In this document: positions 10,046-19,462 of the stretch, one piece after another
Position numbering within the stretch: the first letter of the stretch is position 1
Layout of the letters: each line of letters opens with the position of its first letter
DNA from: Lysinibacillus composti
Lineage (GTDB): Bacteria; Bacillota; Bacilli; Bacillales_A; Planococcaceae
Assembly (NCBI RefSeq): GCF_016908465.1
Contig: NZ_JAFBDY010000013.1
Span: 1 to 64,000 of the forward strand
Direction of reading: 5' to 3'
DNA length: 64,000 nt
Position numbers and translations under genes: made by a program
The notes under the pieces: generated by a model
What the model was told of the DNA's origin: nothing
The model's input: only the letters and a program-made list of their open reading frames with translations
Databases searched by the model: none

Positions 10046-10753
10046 ATGCGAATTAATAAATATTTAAGTGAAACTGGAATTGTTTCCCGACGTGGAGCGG
10101 ACAAGTGGATTGAAGAAGGGCGAATTACCATTAATGGTGAATTAGCCTCAATTGGAAGTCAAGTAAACGAAGGTGATGTTGTTTGTGTAGATGGCAAACC
10201 AGTAAAAAAAGAAGAAGAACTTGTGTATATTGCTTTAAATAAACCGGTTGGAATTACAAGCACTACCGAAAAACATATAGAAGGAAATGTTGTTGACTTT
10301 GTTGGCCATTCAAAGCGTATTTTTCATATTGGACGCCTAGATAAAGAATCAGAAGGCTTATTACTTCTCACAAATGATGGTGATATTGTAAACGAAATAC
10401 TACGTGCAGAAAATCACCACGAAAAGGAATATATCGTTAAGGTAGACAAGCCAATTACTGACCAATTTTTAAAGCGAATGTCATCAGGTGTTAAAATTTT
10501 GGATACAACAACTTTGCCGTGTAAGGTAGAGAAAATATCTTCTCATGTATTTAAAATTATTTTGGAACAAGGACTAAATCGCCAAATTCGCCGTATGTGT
10601 TCTGCTCTTGGCTATTCAGTCAAACGTCTACAACGCATCCGCATTATGAATATTCATCTAGGTAATTTAAAGGTTGGTAAGTGGCGAGACTTAACTGAAA
10701 AAGAAAAAGCAGAATTATTTAAGCTACTTGACTATAAACCAAAAAGTAAATAA
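10046..10753 (+). CDS. rluF: 23S rRNA pseudouridine synthase RluF type
   Basis: Converts a uridine of 23S rRNA to pseudouridine. The 235 residues start with an S4 RNA-binding domain ([19 protein letters not shown]), followed by the RsuA-family catalytic motif [17 protein letters not shown] with its Asp. The C-terminal segment [15 protein letters not shown]...RIRIMNI...GKWRDLT is characteristic of RluF rather than RluB or RsuA. ATAGGAG precedes the ATG. It shares a two-way terminator with livF. Target specificity is inferred from family similarity. Confidence 0.88.
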   Translation: MRINKYLSETGIVSRRGADKWIEEGRITINGELASIGSQVNEGDVVCVDGKPVKKEEELVYIALNKPVGITSTTEKHIEGNVVDFVGHSKRIFHIGRLDKESEGLLLLTNDGDIVNEILRAENHHEKEYIVKVDKPITDQFLKRMSSGVKILDTTTLPCKVEKISSHVFKIILEQGLNRQIRRMCSALGYSVKRLQRIRIMNIHLGNLKVGKWRDLTEKEKAELFKLLDYKPKSK

Positions 10754-10808
10754 TTCAATTTACTCTTTGCAAGTTTATCTAAAGTAAAAAGACTTATTAA
10801 TCCTAATT

Positions 10809-10846
10809 AAAAAGCGTGGAGCCATATTTTGACTCCTCGCTTTTTT
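10809..10846. terminator. Two-way terminator between rluF and livF
   Basis: A 13-base-pair stem (10809-10821 with 10833-10845, one T-T mismatch) is flanked by A and T runs on both sides, so it can stop rluF from the left and livF from the right. Confidence 0.85.
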
Positions 10847-11552
10847 ATAAACCACCAAGGTAAGCTGCTTTTACTTGTTCGCTTTCTTGAAGTTCTTTCG
10901 CTGTACCAGATAAAACAATTTTACCTGTTTCTAACACATACGCACGATTTGCAATAGAAAGTGCCATATTTGCATTTTGTTCTACTAATAATACAGTTGT
11001 CCCTTGTTCATTTACCGTCTTTATAATTTCAAAAATCTTCTTAACTACTAATGGCGCCAATCCCATTGATGGTTCATCCATTAATAACAGTTTCGGCTTT
11101 GCCATTAACGCACGACCCATAGCTAACATCTGTTGCTCCCCACCAGACAAAGTCCCTGAGAGTTGCTTCTTTCTTTCATCCAATCTAGGAAAGAGTTCAT
11201 AAATATATTCTATATCTTTTTTTATACCATCACGATCGTTCCGTAAGTAGGCTCCCAATTCTAGATTTTCCTCAACCGACATATTGGCAAATACTCGGCG
11301 ACCTTCTGGAACATGAGAAATACCACTTTTCACTATGGATTGCGCTTGTTTTCCGGCGATTGATTGTGTTAGGTATAAAATATCCCCATTCTTTGGTTTT
11401 AACAGGCCAGAAAGCGTTTTTAATAGTGTTGATTTCCCAGCCCCATTAGCACCAATTAACGTAACAATTTCCCCTTCATTAACCTCTAAGGAGACGTCTT
11501 TCAATGCATGGATATTGCCATAAAAGACATCGATGTTATTCACTTTTAGCAT
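10845..11552 (-). CDS. livF: Branched-chain amino acid ABC transporter ATPase LivF
   Basis: One of two ATPases powering uptake of leucine, isoleucine and valine. Walker A GANGAGKST, signature LSGGEQQMLAMGRAL, and Walker B LLLMDEPSMGLAP are visible. The MLKVNNIDVFYGNIHALKDVSL beginning is typical of LivF. I start at the ATG at 11552 (235 residues, the family size), one base after the livG stop; the longer frame reads into livG. The AGGAGG within the end of livG is a rather distant 12 bases, which suggests translational coupling. Confidence 0.93.
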   Translation of the reverse strand: MLKVNNIDVFYGNIHALKDVSLEVNEGEIVTLIGANGAGKSTLLKTLSGLLKPKNGDILYLTQSIAGKQAQSIVKSGISHVPEGRRVFANMSVEENLELGAYLRNDRDGIKKDIEYIYELFPRLDERKKQLSGTLSGGEQQMLAMGRALMAKPKLLLMDEPSMGLAPLVVKKIFEIIKTVNEQGTTVLLVEQNANMALSIANRAYVLETGKIVLSGTAKELQESEQVKAAYLGGL

Positions 11553-11553
11553 C

Positions 11554-12333
11554 TTAATCAACAACCTCCTCACCAAGGTATGCTTCAATAACCTTTGGAT
11601 TATTACGTATTTCAGTAGGCGTACCATCCGCAATTAATTGACCATGATCTAGTACATAGATGCGTTCACAAATACCCATGACTAGGTGCATGTCATGTTC
11701 AATTAATAAAATCGTTAAACCAAATTCTTTACGAATGAATGCAATAAGCTCCATTAAGTCATGTGTTTCTTGTGGATTCATTCCTGCTGCTGGTTCATCT
11801 AACAACAGTAATTTAGGGTTTGCAGCTAATGCACGTGCAATTTCTAGACGTCTTTGCATCCCATATGGTAAATTTTTTGCTAATTCATCTTTATAAACAT
11901 CAAGGCCAAATATTTTAAGAAAAGCTAACGACTCTTCTTCCATCTTCTTCTCCCCAGAAAAGTGACTAGGAAGACGAAATATAGATGAAACAATTGAATG
12001 CTTAGCTAAATTATGGTTTGCCACTTTAACATTATCAAGTACTGAAAGGTCCTTAAATAAACGAATATTTTGGAATGTACGGCTAATACCTAGTTTTGTT
12101 ACTTGATATGGTTTAAGCCCATTAATTTTTTTACCATCAAACGTAATAGCCCCTTCAGTTGGTTGATATACACCTGTTAACATATTAAAAGTTGTTGTTT
12201 TTCCTGCCCCATTAGGCCCGATTAAGCCAATCAGTTCTCCTTTATTCAAGTACATATTGACGTTTTGAACTGCCTTTAATCCGCCAAATTGAATTCCTAC
12301 ATTTTCAGCTTTTATAAGAAGGTTATTGGTCAT
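11554..12333 (-). CDS. livG: Branched-chain amino acid ABC transporter ATPase LivG
   Basis: Second ATPase of the Liv importer. It has Walker A GPNGAGKTT, signature PYGMQRRLEIARAL, Walker B LLLLDEPAAGMNP, and the family C-terminus RIYVLDHGQLIADGTP. At 259 residues it has the usual length. Its ATG overlaps the livM stop by four bases, and livF follows after one base, so stoichiometry is tied by coupled translation. Confidence 0.95.
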   Translation of the reverse strand: MTNNLLIKAENVGIQFGGLKAVQNVNMYLNKGELIGLIGPNGAGKTTTFNMLTGVYQPTEGAITFDGKKINGLKPYQVTKLGISRTFQNIRLFKDLSVLDNVKVANHNLAKHSIVSSIFRLPSHFSGEKKMEEESLAFLKIFGLDVYKDELAKNLPYGMQRRLEIARALAANPKLLLLDEPAAGMNPQETHDLMELIAFIRKEFGLTILLIEHDMHLVMGICERIYVLDHGQLIADGTPTEIRNNPKVIEAYLGEEVVD

Positions 12334-13268
12334 GCTTTAGAACCTCCCTTTTTCCCAATCTTGAATAAATCTGTAATTTCCTTTGTCCCCATTAACCCCG
12401 TTGGACGATAAAGCATAACTATAATTAAAACTAAAGAATAAATAATCATACGAGTCTCAGGGAAGTTAGCCAAATAAGTTGAAACCACTGTTAATAGTAT
12501 AGCCGCAAGAACTGATCCTGAAAGGCTACCTAAGCCCCCTAAAACGACATAAATTAAAATATCGAAGGATTTTAAGAATCCAAAAGTTGTTGGTTGAATG
12601 ATATAAAAGTTGTGAGCATAAATTGCTCCTGCAAGTCCTGCAAAGAACGAACCAATTGCGAATGCAATAACTTTATAATAAGTCGTGTTAATTCCCATGG
12701 CATCTGCAGCAATTTCATCTTCACGAATTGCAATACACCCTCGGCCATGACGAGAATTTGTAAAGTTGGAAATCACTAAAATGGTAATGACTACACCAAT
12801 AAATGCATATGTCCAAGTTGACATATGATTAACAACCATCCCAGCAGCTCCACCAACATAATCAACATTTAGAAAGACAATACGAATAATCTCCGCAAAA
12901 CCTAATGTTGCAATTGCTAGGTAATCCCCTTTAAGTCGTAATGTTGGAATTCCGACTAATAAACCAGCTAATGCAGCAACTACTGCTCCTATTAAAATTG
13001 CAATTGGAAACGGTAACCCTAGTTTCATTGTTGCAACTGCACTTAGGTAAGCACCTACTGCTAAAAATCCTGCATGCCCAATCGAAAATTGACCAGTGAT
13101 ACCTATTACGATATGTAAACTAACCGCTAACATAATGTTAATACACATTGTGATCAGCATATTTTGATAATATAGATCGAGTAATTGCATCGAGATTGAT
13201 AGTTGTACAACTGCATAGATTACTAGTGCTAACAGACAATAGCCCCAAAAACTCTTAGACTTTTTCAT
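12330..13268 (-). CDS. livM: Branched-chain amino acid ABC transporter permease LivM
   Basis: Inner-membrane permease subunit of the Liv importer, 312 residues with about eight to nine hydrophobic segments. The stretch GITGQFSIGHAGFLAVGAYLSA and the cytoplasmic loop GRGCIAIREDEIAADAMGIN (the ATPase contact region) are typical of LivM. It follows livH by 11 bases. Confidence 0.94.
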   Translation of the reverse strand: MKKSKSFWGYCLLALVIYAVVQLSISMQLLDLYYQNMLITMCINIMLAVSLHIVIGITGQFSIGHAGFLAVGAYLSAVATMKLGLPFPIAILIGAVVAALAGLLVGIPTLRLKGDYLAIATLGFAEIIRIVFLNVDYVGGAAGMVVNHMSTWTYAFIGVVITILVISNFTNSRHGRGCIAIREDEIAADAMGINTTYYKVIAFAIGSFFAGLAGAIYAHNFYIIQPTTFGFLKSFDILIYVVLGGLGSLSGSVLAAILLTVVSTYLANFPETRMIIYSLVLIIVMLYRPTGLMGTKEITDLFKIGKKGGSKA

Positions 13269-13279
13269 ATACCAGTCAC

Positions 13280-14155
13280 CTACACTTTCTCACGGGCGTT
13301 CTTACCGAAAATACCCGATGGTTTCAAGATTAAAATTAAAATTAAAATGACAAATGCTGCAGCATCGCGCCATAATGAATAACCTAACGCACTAACAACC
13401 GTTTCAACAACACCTAAAACAAGTCCACCAACCATGGCTCCTGGAATACTGCCAATACCACCTAATACAGCAGCAACGAATGCCTTCAATCCTGGTAATA
13501 CACCCATTAATGGATCGATTTTTGTATAATACACACCGAAAATAACACCTGCGGCACCCGCTAGAGCAGAACCAATCGCAAACGTAGCAGAGATGGTATT
13601 ATCTACGTTAATTCCCATTAATCTAGCAGCATCTGCGTCATGGGATACAGCACGCATTGCCTTACCAATTTTTGTTTTGTGAACAATAAATTGTAATAAG
13701 ATCATTAAAACAATCGTAACACCCAAAATGAAAATCGATTGTGTGCTAATATTTGCTCCTAATATGGAAATAGATTTATTCGGTAAAACTCCTGGATACG
13801 CTTCTGGCGATGCTCCACGGAAGAAAATCACCGTATACTCAATCAATAATGAAACCCCAATAGCTGTAATTAAAGCAGCAATACGTGTTGCATTTCTTAA
13901 CCGTTTGTATGCCACTCGTTCAATAATGACACCAATTATTGCACAAACAACCATTGAGATGATTAAGGCTGGGAAGAAGCCCATATCCCATCGTGCAATG
14001 GCATAAAATCCTATAAACGCACCAAGCATAAATACATCACCATGTGCGAAGTTAATTAGCTTGATAATTCCGTAAACCATTGTATAACCCAATGCAATTA
14101 ATGCATAAATACTACCAAGGGAAATACCATTTACTAGTTGTTGCAACCATTCCAT
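13280..14155 (-). CDS. livH: Branched-chain amino acid ABC transporter permease LivH
   Basis: Permease partner of LivM. The 291 residues start with WLQQLVNGISLGSIYALIALG and contain LINFAHGDVFMLGAF and the coupling loop AMRAVSHDADAARLMGIN, all usual for LivH. It heads the livHMGF block and is separated from livJ by a 290-base spacer that starts with a terminator, so its transcripts probably come from read-through and perhaps a promoter of its own. Confidence 0.95.
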   Translation of the reverse strand: MEWLQQLVNGISLGSIYALIALGYTMVYGIIKLINFAHGDVFMLGAFIGFYAIARWDMGFFPALIISMVVCAIIGVIIERVAYKRLRNATRIAALITAIGVSLLIEYTVIFFRGASPEAYPGVLPNKSISILGANISTQSIFILGVTIVLMILLQFIVHKTKIGKAMRAVSHDADAARLMGINVDNTISATFAIGSALAGAAGVIFGVYYTKIDPLMGVLPGLKAFVAAVLGGIGSIPGAMVGGLVLGVVETVVSALGYSLWRDAAAFVILILILILKPSGIFGKNAREKV

Positions 14156-14401
14156 AAACTCTCACTCCTTTACTAAAAGTCTTATTATCTACTACTATAT
14201 TGCAAGACTGTTGCGTTATTCCTTTTAATCAAATACGTTTTGGTGTATTTGTAAAGGTCAAGGTTTAAAACTTCAATGAATCTTAATTCTTTATGTCTTC
14301 TACTCTCTACTTATAAAAATGGAAGACTTCTGTTGAATGAAGTTAATACGTCTATCTTATTCTTGTAAAATATTATTTTCTCTAAAAGTAATGAAAAAAG
14401 G

Positions 14402-14432
14402 TAAAAAAGGGAGGCCGGCTTGCCCCCCTTTT
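14402..14432 (-). terminator. Terminator/attenuator between livJ and livHMGF
   Basis: A GC-rich stem (arms near 14405-14416 and 14420-14430) followed by a T run on the minus strand lies 13 bases after the livJ stop. Partial termination here would give more binding protein than permease, a common arrangement in ABC importers. Confidence 0.75.
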
Positions 14433-14445
14433 GGTTAATAATTTT

Positions 14446-15660
14446 TTAAGGATTAACTTTAGAGTTGAACGTTTGATTGCCGTCTACGAATTCTAGAACT
14501 GTTGCTGTTTTTACTGGGTTGTGTTTTTCATCAACTGAGAATGTACCTGTTATTAAGTTTAAGTCTGTTGTTTCAGCTAAAGCCTTTTGAATTGCTTCAC
14601 CATCAGTAGAACCTGCTCTCTCAATTGCATCTTTAATATAGAAAACAGTATCGTAACCAAGAGCATGGAATGCGTTTGGCGCTTCGTTATGTTTCGCTTT
14701 AAATGCTTCTACGAAACTTTGAATTTTCTCATCTGGATCATTAGAAGAATAATGGTTTGTAATAAATGTGTTATTTAACGCTTCTGCCCCAGCTAATTCA
14801 ACTAATGTTGGAGAATCCCAACCATCAGCACCCATAAGTGGTACATCAATGCCTAATTCACGAGCTTGTTTAACAATTAAACCTACTTCTTCATAGTAAC
14901 CAGGGATGAAAATAAATTCTGCACCTGCTGATTTTAGACGAGTTAATGTTGATTTAAAGTCTGTATCTTTTGCAACATAAGCTTCTTCAGCTACAACTTT
15001 CCCACCATTAGCTTCGATTTGCTCTTTGAACGAAGCAGCTAGACCTTTAGCATAATCTGAAGAGTTGTCAGCATAAATTGCTACATTTTTAGCTCCTAGT
15101 TCCCCTGTTGCAAAGTTTGCTGCAACAATCCCTTGGAATGGGTCAATAAAGCATGTACGGAATGCATAATCATTAATTGAACCATCTTCATTTTCAGTTA
15201 CGTTTGGTGCTGTTGCTGCAGCTCCAACAACTGGAATTTTATTATCGTTCGAAATTTGAACCGTCGCTAGCATGTTACCTGAAGTTGCTGGACCGATCAT
15301 TGCTGCAACTTTATCTTGTGTTGCTAATTTAATAGCTGCTGCCGTTGCTTCTGAGTTTTCTGATTTATTGTCTACTTTAATAAGTTCGATTTTTTTACCA
15401 TCAATTCCGCCTGCCGCATTGATATCTTCTACAGCTAACTCAGCTCCAGTAGCAATTGACGAACCGTATGAAGCTACTGCACCAGAAAGTTCTAAGTTTG
15501 CTCCAATTTTAATTACTTCACTACTTTCGCCTTCAGAAGCGCCCCCACTTGCCGGAGAAGTACCTCCTTCTGAACTGCTACAACCTGCTAATGCACCTAC
15601 GATTAATGATGATGCTAAAAAGATCGATGAAAATCTCTTTAATGAACCTTTTTGTGCCAT
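14446..15660 (-). CDS. livJ: Branched-chain amino acid binding lipoprotein (LivJ/LivK type)
   Basis: Captures branched-chain amino acids outside the cell for LivHMGF. It has a lipoprotein signal with lipobox LAGC (Cys about 27), a Ser/Gly/Glu-rich linker, then a periplasmic-binding type I fold (IKIGANLELSGAVASYGSSIATGAELAVEDINAAGG). At 404 residues it fits the family. A GGGGG ribosome site precedes the ATG. Two CodY-like boxes upstream suggest repression when branched-chain amino acids are plentiful. Confidence 0.94.
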   Translation of the reverse strand: MAQKGSLKRFSSIFLASSLIVGALAGCSSSEGGTSPASGGASEGESSEVIKIGANLELSGAVASYGSSIATGAELAVEDINAAGGIDGKKIELIKVDNKSENSEATAAAIKLATQDKVAAMIGPATSGNMLATVQISNDNKIPVVGAAATAPNVTENEDGSINDYAFRTCFIDPFQGIVAANFATGELGAKNVAIYADNSSDYAKGLAASFKEQIEANGGKVVAEEAYVAKDTDFKSTLTRLKSAGAEFIFIPGYYEEVGLIVKQARELGIDVPLMGADGWDSPTLVELAGAEALNNTFITNHYSSNDPDEKIQSFVEAFKAKHNEAPNAFHALGYDTVFYIKDAIERAGSTDGEAIQKALAETTDLNLITGTFSVDEKHNPVKTATVLEFVDGNQTFNSKVNP

Positions 15661-15700
15661 AATTTTTACCCCCGAATGTTTAATCTCAAATAAATATTAG

Positions 15701-15767
15701 ATATTTCAGATAATTATAAATAATAGATTAGGAAACTTCAATAGGAAATCTAAATATTCAGAAATAT
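15701..15767. promoter_or_regulatory. Two CodY-like boxes upstream of livJ
   Basis: ATATTTCAGATAATT (15701-15715) and AATATTCAGAAATAT (15753-15767) each differ from the CodY consensus AATTTTCWGAAAATT at three positions. They lie 41-107 bases before the livJ start, where repression would be effective. CodY senses branched-chain amino acids, so the target makes sense. AT-rich DNA produces chance matches, hence moderate confidence. Confidence 0.5.
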
Positions 15768-15963
15768 AACGAAATACTAATATCCTCTCTATTTTCCTAC
15801 TGTATTTTAAAACATTCTACCTATTTAGTCTAGTCTGATTTATTAATATTTTTAGAATAGTTAGATTCGTATATATAAATAACTTGTGATCAACTATATT
15901 GAAGTCAATTATTATACAAATGCATCAGTATAATAATTAGATAATCAGCTCTACTAAGCTATA

Positions 15964-15999
15964 AAAATAACAAATCTACTCACTATAAGCGAGTAGATT
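15964..15999 (-). terminator. Terminator of the KinB-like kinase gene
   Basis: A perfect nine-base stem (15973-15981 with 15991-15999) is followed by a T-rich tract on the minus strand, 20 bases after the kinase stop. Confidence 0.75.
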
Positions 16000-16018
16000 A
16001 AAATTTGTCTTAGTATCT

Positions 16019-17257
16019 TTAACTTTTGACCACCGGAAAACTAATAGTTACACTCGTTCCTTGCCCTTTAAAACTTTGGAAATTAATTTCCCCTTTATAT
16101 TTCGCCACTATATTAAAACAAATCATCATTCCTAAGCCTGTTCCTTTACTTTTTAACGAATAGAAGGGCGTTCCAAGGGATTCTATTTCTTCTTTAGACA
16201 TCCCTTGTCCTTGATCGATAATTTTTATTTCAACAGAGTCTCGAACTCGATTTAAACTTACAAGGATAATATCATCATCTTTTGATGCTTCTATAGCATT
16301 CTTTATTAAATTAACTAACAGTTGTTTAAACTCGATTCTGTTAATTTTAATAAGATGGTTGTTTTCTGCTATAAGGTCAATCTTAATGCCTCTCTGAAGC
16401 CCATATGAATAAAGCAACTCTGATACACTTTGTAGTGATTCTTTAACCTCCACCAACTCCACTGTAGGATTCTTTGAAGGTTTCGATAAAGTAAGAAACT
16501 GCGAAATCACTTGTTCTGCTGCATCTAGTTCATCGATTAATAAAGAGTAGTTAGTTGTTTTTTGGCCATCTATGGTAGCTTCTTGTTCGTAAAGTTGTAA
16601 GAACCCTTTCACTACCGTAAGAGGATTTCGAATTTCATGTGCAACAGCTGCTGCTAACTGACCTGCAGTCTTTAAGCGCTCTGCTTGTTTTATTTCTTCA
16701 TAATACAATTGCATTTTTTCAATTCGATTTTGTGTTAAATAATAGATGAAGTAGATAATGACTTGGCTCGTTAGAAAGTTAATGAAATTCCCAAACAAGT
16801 CCAGTTTGATATATGGATAAAAATTTCCTTGGTCAATTAATAGAATATAGCTAAATGTAAAGACAATTAACATACTATTCAAGATTAAGGAGAAGTAAAA
16901 CAATTTTTTATCGAAAAATAGAATCGAAATAGCTGGAATAAAGCATAAAAATATAAAGGTGGACCAAGTATTAGGATATAAGAAGAATAATAGATAGCAA
17001 AAAATAAATGCTAAAGAGATTAAAATTATTCGGTGCAAGTGTGTTGGATACTTTGGATAGATTAATAAGCTTACTGAAAACAGTACAAAGAAAATTTTAT
17101 GTAATTGAAAACCAAACCCATACTCACTAAGTGGATGTACTGCATCTTCATCTACCAAGGGGTTGTATGCTACAACACCTGAAAACATCACAGCAATGAC
17201 CAAAGTTACAATAATGTAGTATGTTTTTTTATTAAAATAAATTTCCAAATCCCTCAT
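16019..17257 (-). CDS. Membrane sensor histidine kinase, KinB-like
   Basis: A 412-residue kinase with about six membrane segments in the first 175 residues and no large external domain, then a DHp domain with the phosphoacceptor in AVAHEIRNPLTVVKGFLQL (near 208), and an ATPase domain with NLIKNAIEAS, DQGQGM and GTGLGMMI. This architecture matches the sporulation kinase KinB. No response regulator is adjacent, as expected for a kinase feeding the Spo0F phosphorelay. The target is inferred from architecture only. Confidence 0.8.
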   Translation of the reverse strand: MRDLEIYFNKKTYYIIVTLVIAVMFSGVVAYNPLVDEDAVHPLSEYGFGFQLHKIFFVLFSVSLLIYPKYPTHLHRIILISLAFIFCYLLFFLYPNTWSTFIFLCFIPAISILFFDKKLFYFSLILNSMLIVFTFSYILLIDQGNFYPYIKLDLFGNFINFLTSQVIIYFIYYLTQNRIEKMQLYYEEIKQAERLKTAGQLAAAVAHEIRNPLTVVKGFLQLYEQEATIDGQKTTNYSLLIDELDAAEQVISQFLTLSKPSKNPTVELVEVKESLQSVSELLYSYGLQRGIKIDLIAENNHLIKINRIEFKQLLVNLIKNAIEASKDDDIILVSLNRVRDSVEIKIIDQGQGMSKEEIESLGTPFYSLKSKGTGLGMMICFNIVAKYKGEINFQSFKGQGTSVTISFPVVKS

Positions 17258-17584
17258 ATTTACTCCTTAAATAAAACCATTTATAAATGTCAGAATATCA
17301 CAATTCAAACCATATCATAAAGGATTCTAAAATAGATAGTAATTACATAACTGAGAAAAAAGCATTTAAACTAAAAGTAATTGTACCTTTTATACTAAAC
17401 TTAACTTCATAACATATGAACATTATTACCTAGGAAATACCACTTCTTAAATTTATAAAAAAATTCGGATGAGTTATGTAATATTTTCTCTTACTTATTC
17501 CTATTTTTCATATGATTGTTAAATCAAATCATTATTTGTATGCATTCTTCATAGGATTAGTTATTATTTTAGCGGAGGTGTGGG
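17258..17584. other. Gap between divergent kinase and psiE
   Basis: An AT-rich stretch of 327 bases with the two ribosome sites at its ends (AAGGAG for the kinase, GCGGAGGTG for psiE). I saw no clear promoter pair, repeat or small gene. Confidence 0.4.
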
Positions 17585-18049
17585 ATGGAAAAAGGAAAAA
17601 AACCATTATCACTATCGATAAAAGTGATTCCTAAGGTTTTACAGTGGTATTTAAATGTCTGTTTAACTATCTTATCTGTCATTCTTTCTTTTCTACTTAT
17701 TAAGGAGACCATAGTGTTCTTTGAAGTTTTAATCACATATGGGAGTACGGATTATAAACTTTTCCTCGAGAACATCCTCATTTTCTTTTTATATTTCGAA
17801 TTTATTACGATGATTGTAAAGTACTTTAATGAAGATTATCACTTTCCTCTTCGGTACTTTCTCTATATTGGAATCACTGCAATGGTTCGATTAATTATCG
17901 TTGAACACGATCATCCAAGAGATACGCTTGTTTACTCCCTCGTTATTTTAGTATTAATTATTTGTTACTTCATTATTAACATCACTCCGCTAGAAAGACC
18001 TAAAAAATCTTGGCTATTCCAACAAAAAGAAAGACAGCAAAACATTTAG
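17585..18049 (+). CDS. PsiE family membrane protein
   Basis: A 154-residue protein with four hydrophobic segments and the PsiE-family core LYFEFITMIVKYFNEDYHFPLRYFLYIGITAMVRLIIV. PsiE was named for phosphate-starvation induction in Escherichia coli, but its function is unknown. GGAGGTG precedes the ATG. The propeller gene begins 60 bases downstream without an intervening terminator, so the two may be co-transcribed. Confidence 0.88.
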   Translation: MEKGKKPLSLSIKVIPKVLQWYLNVCLTILSVILSFLLIKETIVFFEVLITYGSTDYKLFLENILIFFLYFEFITMIVKYFNEDYHFPLRYFLYIGITAMVRLIIVEHDHPRDTLVYSLVILVLIICYFIINITPLERPKKSWLFQQKERQQNI

Positions 18050-18109
18050 AATAACCTCTTCAAAGTACCTTGCATACACTAATCAAAAAATGGAGGATTC
18101 TAAAACGTT

Positions 18110-19414
18110 ATGTATGGATATGGAAATGGATATGGTGGATACCCATATTACTTTGTTCAAGTGCCTATGAATTACTACGTTCAGCCAAGCCATCCCCAAT
18201 ACGTTCAGCAATATGTTCCACAACAACAACAATACCAACAACCAATCGTCCAAAGAACACCGCAAGAGAGACAAAGTGTTCAACAAATTATTCAAACAAT
18301 TCGCTCAGAGCATAGTAATTTGTATACACAGCTAGAACAGGCAGGAATGAACCGTCAGCTAATTGAATCTCTTTTCTTCTCTGTTGTTAACTTTACACGA
18401 AATCAGTCCAACATTAACCGACCAGCAAATCAAATTTATAGTCAATTCCAAAGAGAAAATCCTTGGTTTAACTTATTTATTCAATCCTTGAATCTCCCAA
18501 CAAGTACAGTGGATCGTATATTAACTAGAGTTATTGAACTTACAATACAAATACTTAAGGGCGAGCAACCCGCTCCTGCTCCTGGCCCCAACCGCCCAGG
18601 CGAAGGTTGGTCTAACTGGGAAGATCTTGGAGGTGTTTTAACAAGTGCTCCGACTGTATCATCATGGCAAGCAAATCGTTTAGATGTTTTTGCTAGAGGA
18701 ACTGATAACGCTCTTTACCATATTTGGTGGGACGGTAGTAGATGGAGTAATTGGGAAAGCCTTGGCGGTGTCTTAACATCAGCTCCTGGTGCTGTTTCTT
18801 GGGGGCCAAATCGTATTGATGTCTTCGTAAGAGGTACAGACAATGCACTGTATCATAAATGGTGGGACGGTAGCAGGTGGAACGATTGGGAAAACCTAGG
18901 TGGTGTTTTAACAAGTGGGCCTTCTGCTTCATCGCGTCGTTCAAATCGCTTAGATGTATTTGTTCGTGGAAATAATAATCGCCTTTATAAAAAATCATGG
19001 AATGGCACGCGTTGGGAAGATTGGGAGGACCTTGGCGGTAACCTAAACTCGGAACCAGCTGCAGTATCTTGGGGTCCAAACCGAATTGATGTCTTTGCGA
19101 GAGGGCAAAACAATAATTTAATTCATAAATGGTGGGACGGAAACTCGTGGAGTGATTGGGAAAACCTTGGTGGAAACTTAACAAGTGCTCCAACTGCATC
19201 TTCAAGACGAAATAATCTTTTAGAGGTATTTGCTAGAGGAAACAACAATCGCCTAATCAGAAGAACATGGAATGGCTCTCGTTGGAGTAATTGGGAAACA
19301 CTTAATGGCAATTTAACAAGTGCTCCAGCTGCTGTTTCATGGGGGCCAAACCGCACTGATGTATTTGCTAGAGGAAACAACAACAATAACTTAATTCATA
19401 CATTCCGAAATTAA
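18110..19414 (+). CDS. Six-repeat beta-propeller lectin-like protein (DUF346/PLL type)
   Basis: A 434-residue protein without signal peptide. Residues 1-50 are Gly/Tyr/Gln-rich (PQQQQYQQP), 55-150 form a helical segment, a Pro-rich hinge follows, then six 45-residue repeats fill 167-434. Each repeat reads WxxWExLGG.LTSxP...RxDVFxRGxxNxLxHxxWxG, the pattern of DUF346/PLL-type propeller lectins. Repeats 2, 4 and 6 share AVSWGPNR while 3 and 5 share ASSRR. The GGAGG site is a long 13 bases from the ATG, and an in-frame TAA rules out an earlier start. Sugar binding or a spore-surface role is inference. Confidence 0.75.
   Translation: MYGYGNGYGGYPYYFVQVPMNYYVQPSHPQYVQQYVPQQQQYQQPIVQRTPQERQSVQQIIQTIRSEHSNLYTQLEQAGMNRQLIESLFFSVVNFTRNQSNINRPANQIYSQFQRENPWFNLFIQSLNLPTSTVDRILTRVIELTIQILKGEQPAPAPGPNRPGEGWSNWEDLGGVLTSAPTVSSWQANRLDVFARGTDNALYHIWWDGSRWSNWESLGGVLTSAPGAVSWGPNRIDVFVRGTDNALYHKWWDGSRWNDWENLGGVLTSGPSASSRRSNRLDVFVRGNNNRLYKKSWNGTRWEDWEDLGGNLNSEPAAVSWGPNRIDVFARGQNNNLIHKWWDGNSWSDWENLGGNLTSAPTASSRRNNLLEVFARGNNNRLIRRTWNGSRWSNWETLNGNLTSAPAAVSWGPNRTDVFARGNNNNNLIHTFRN
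18608..19411 (+). repeat. Six tandem 135-bp coding repeats in the propeller gene
   Basis: Each unit encodes one 45-residue propeller blade. Units start at about 18608, 18743, 18878, 19013, 19148 and 19283, the last slightly shortened. Alternate units are most alike, giving a 270-bp higher-order period. Confidence 0.85.
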
Positions 19415-19421
19415 TTAAATA

Positions 19422-19462
19422 AAACCAGGCGTGCCATTAAACTTGCACGCCTGGTTTACTTT
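19422..19462 (+). terminator. Terminator of the propeller gene
   Basis: A perfect 13-base stem (19422-19434 with 19445-19457) followed by a T-rich tract, eight bases after the stop. Confidence 0.9.

Larger units (their letters stand above)
15661..16018. other. Gap: livJ promoter region and kinase terminator
   Basis: An AT-rich region of 358 bases carrying two CodY-like boxes close to livJ and the terminator of the histidine kinase gene at its right end. I saw no small gene. Confidence 0.5.

Noticed and set aside
18693-19205. 170-codon minus-strand frame in the propeller gene
   Set aside because: It mirrors the tandem repeats of the real gene; the repetition keeps the antisense frame open.
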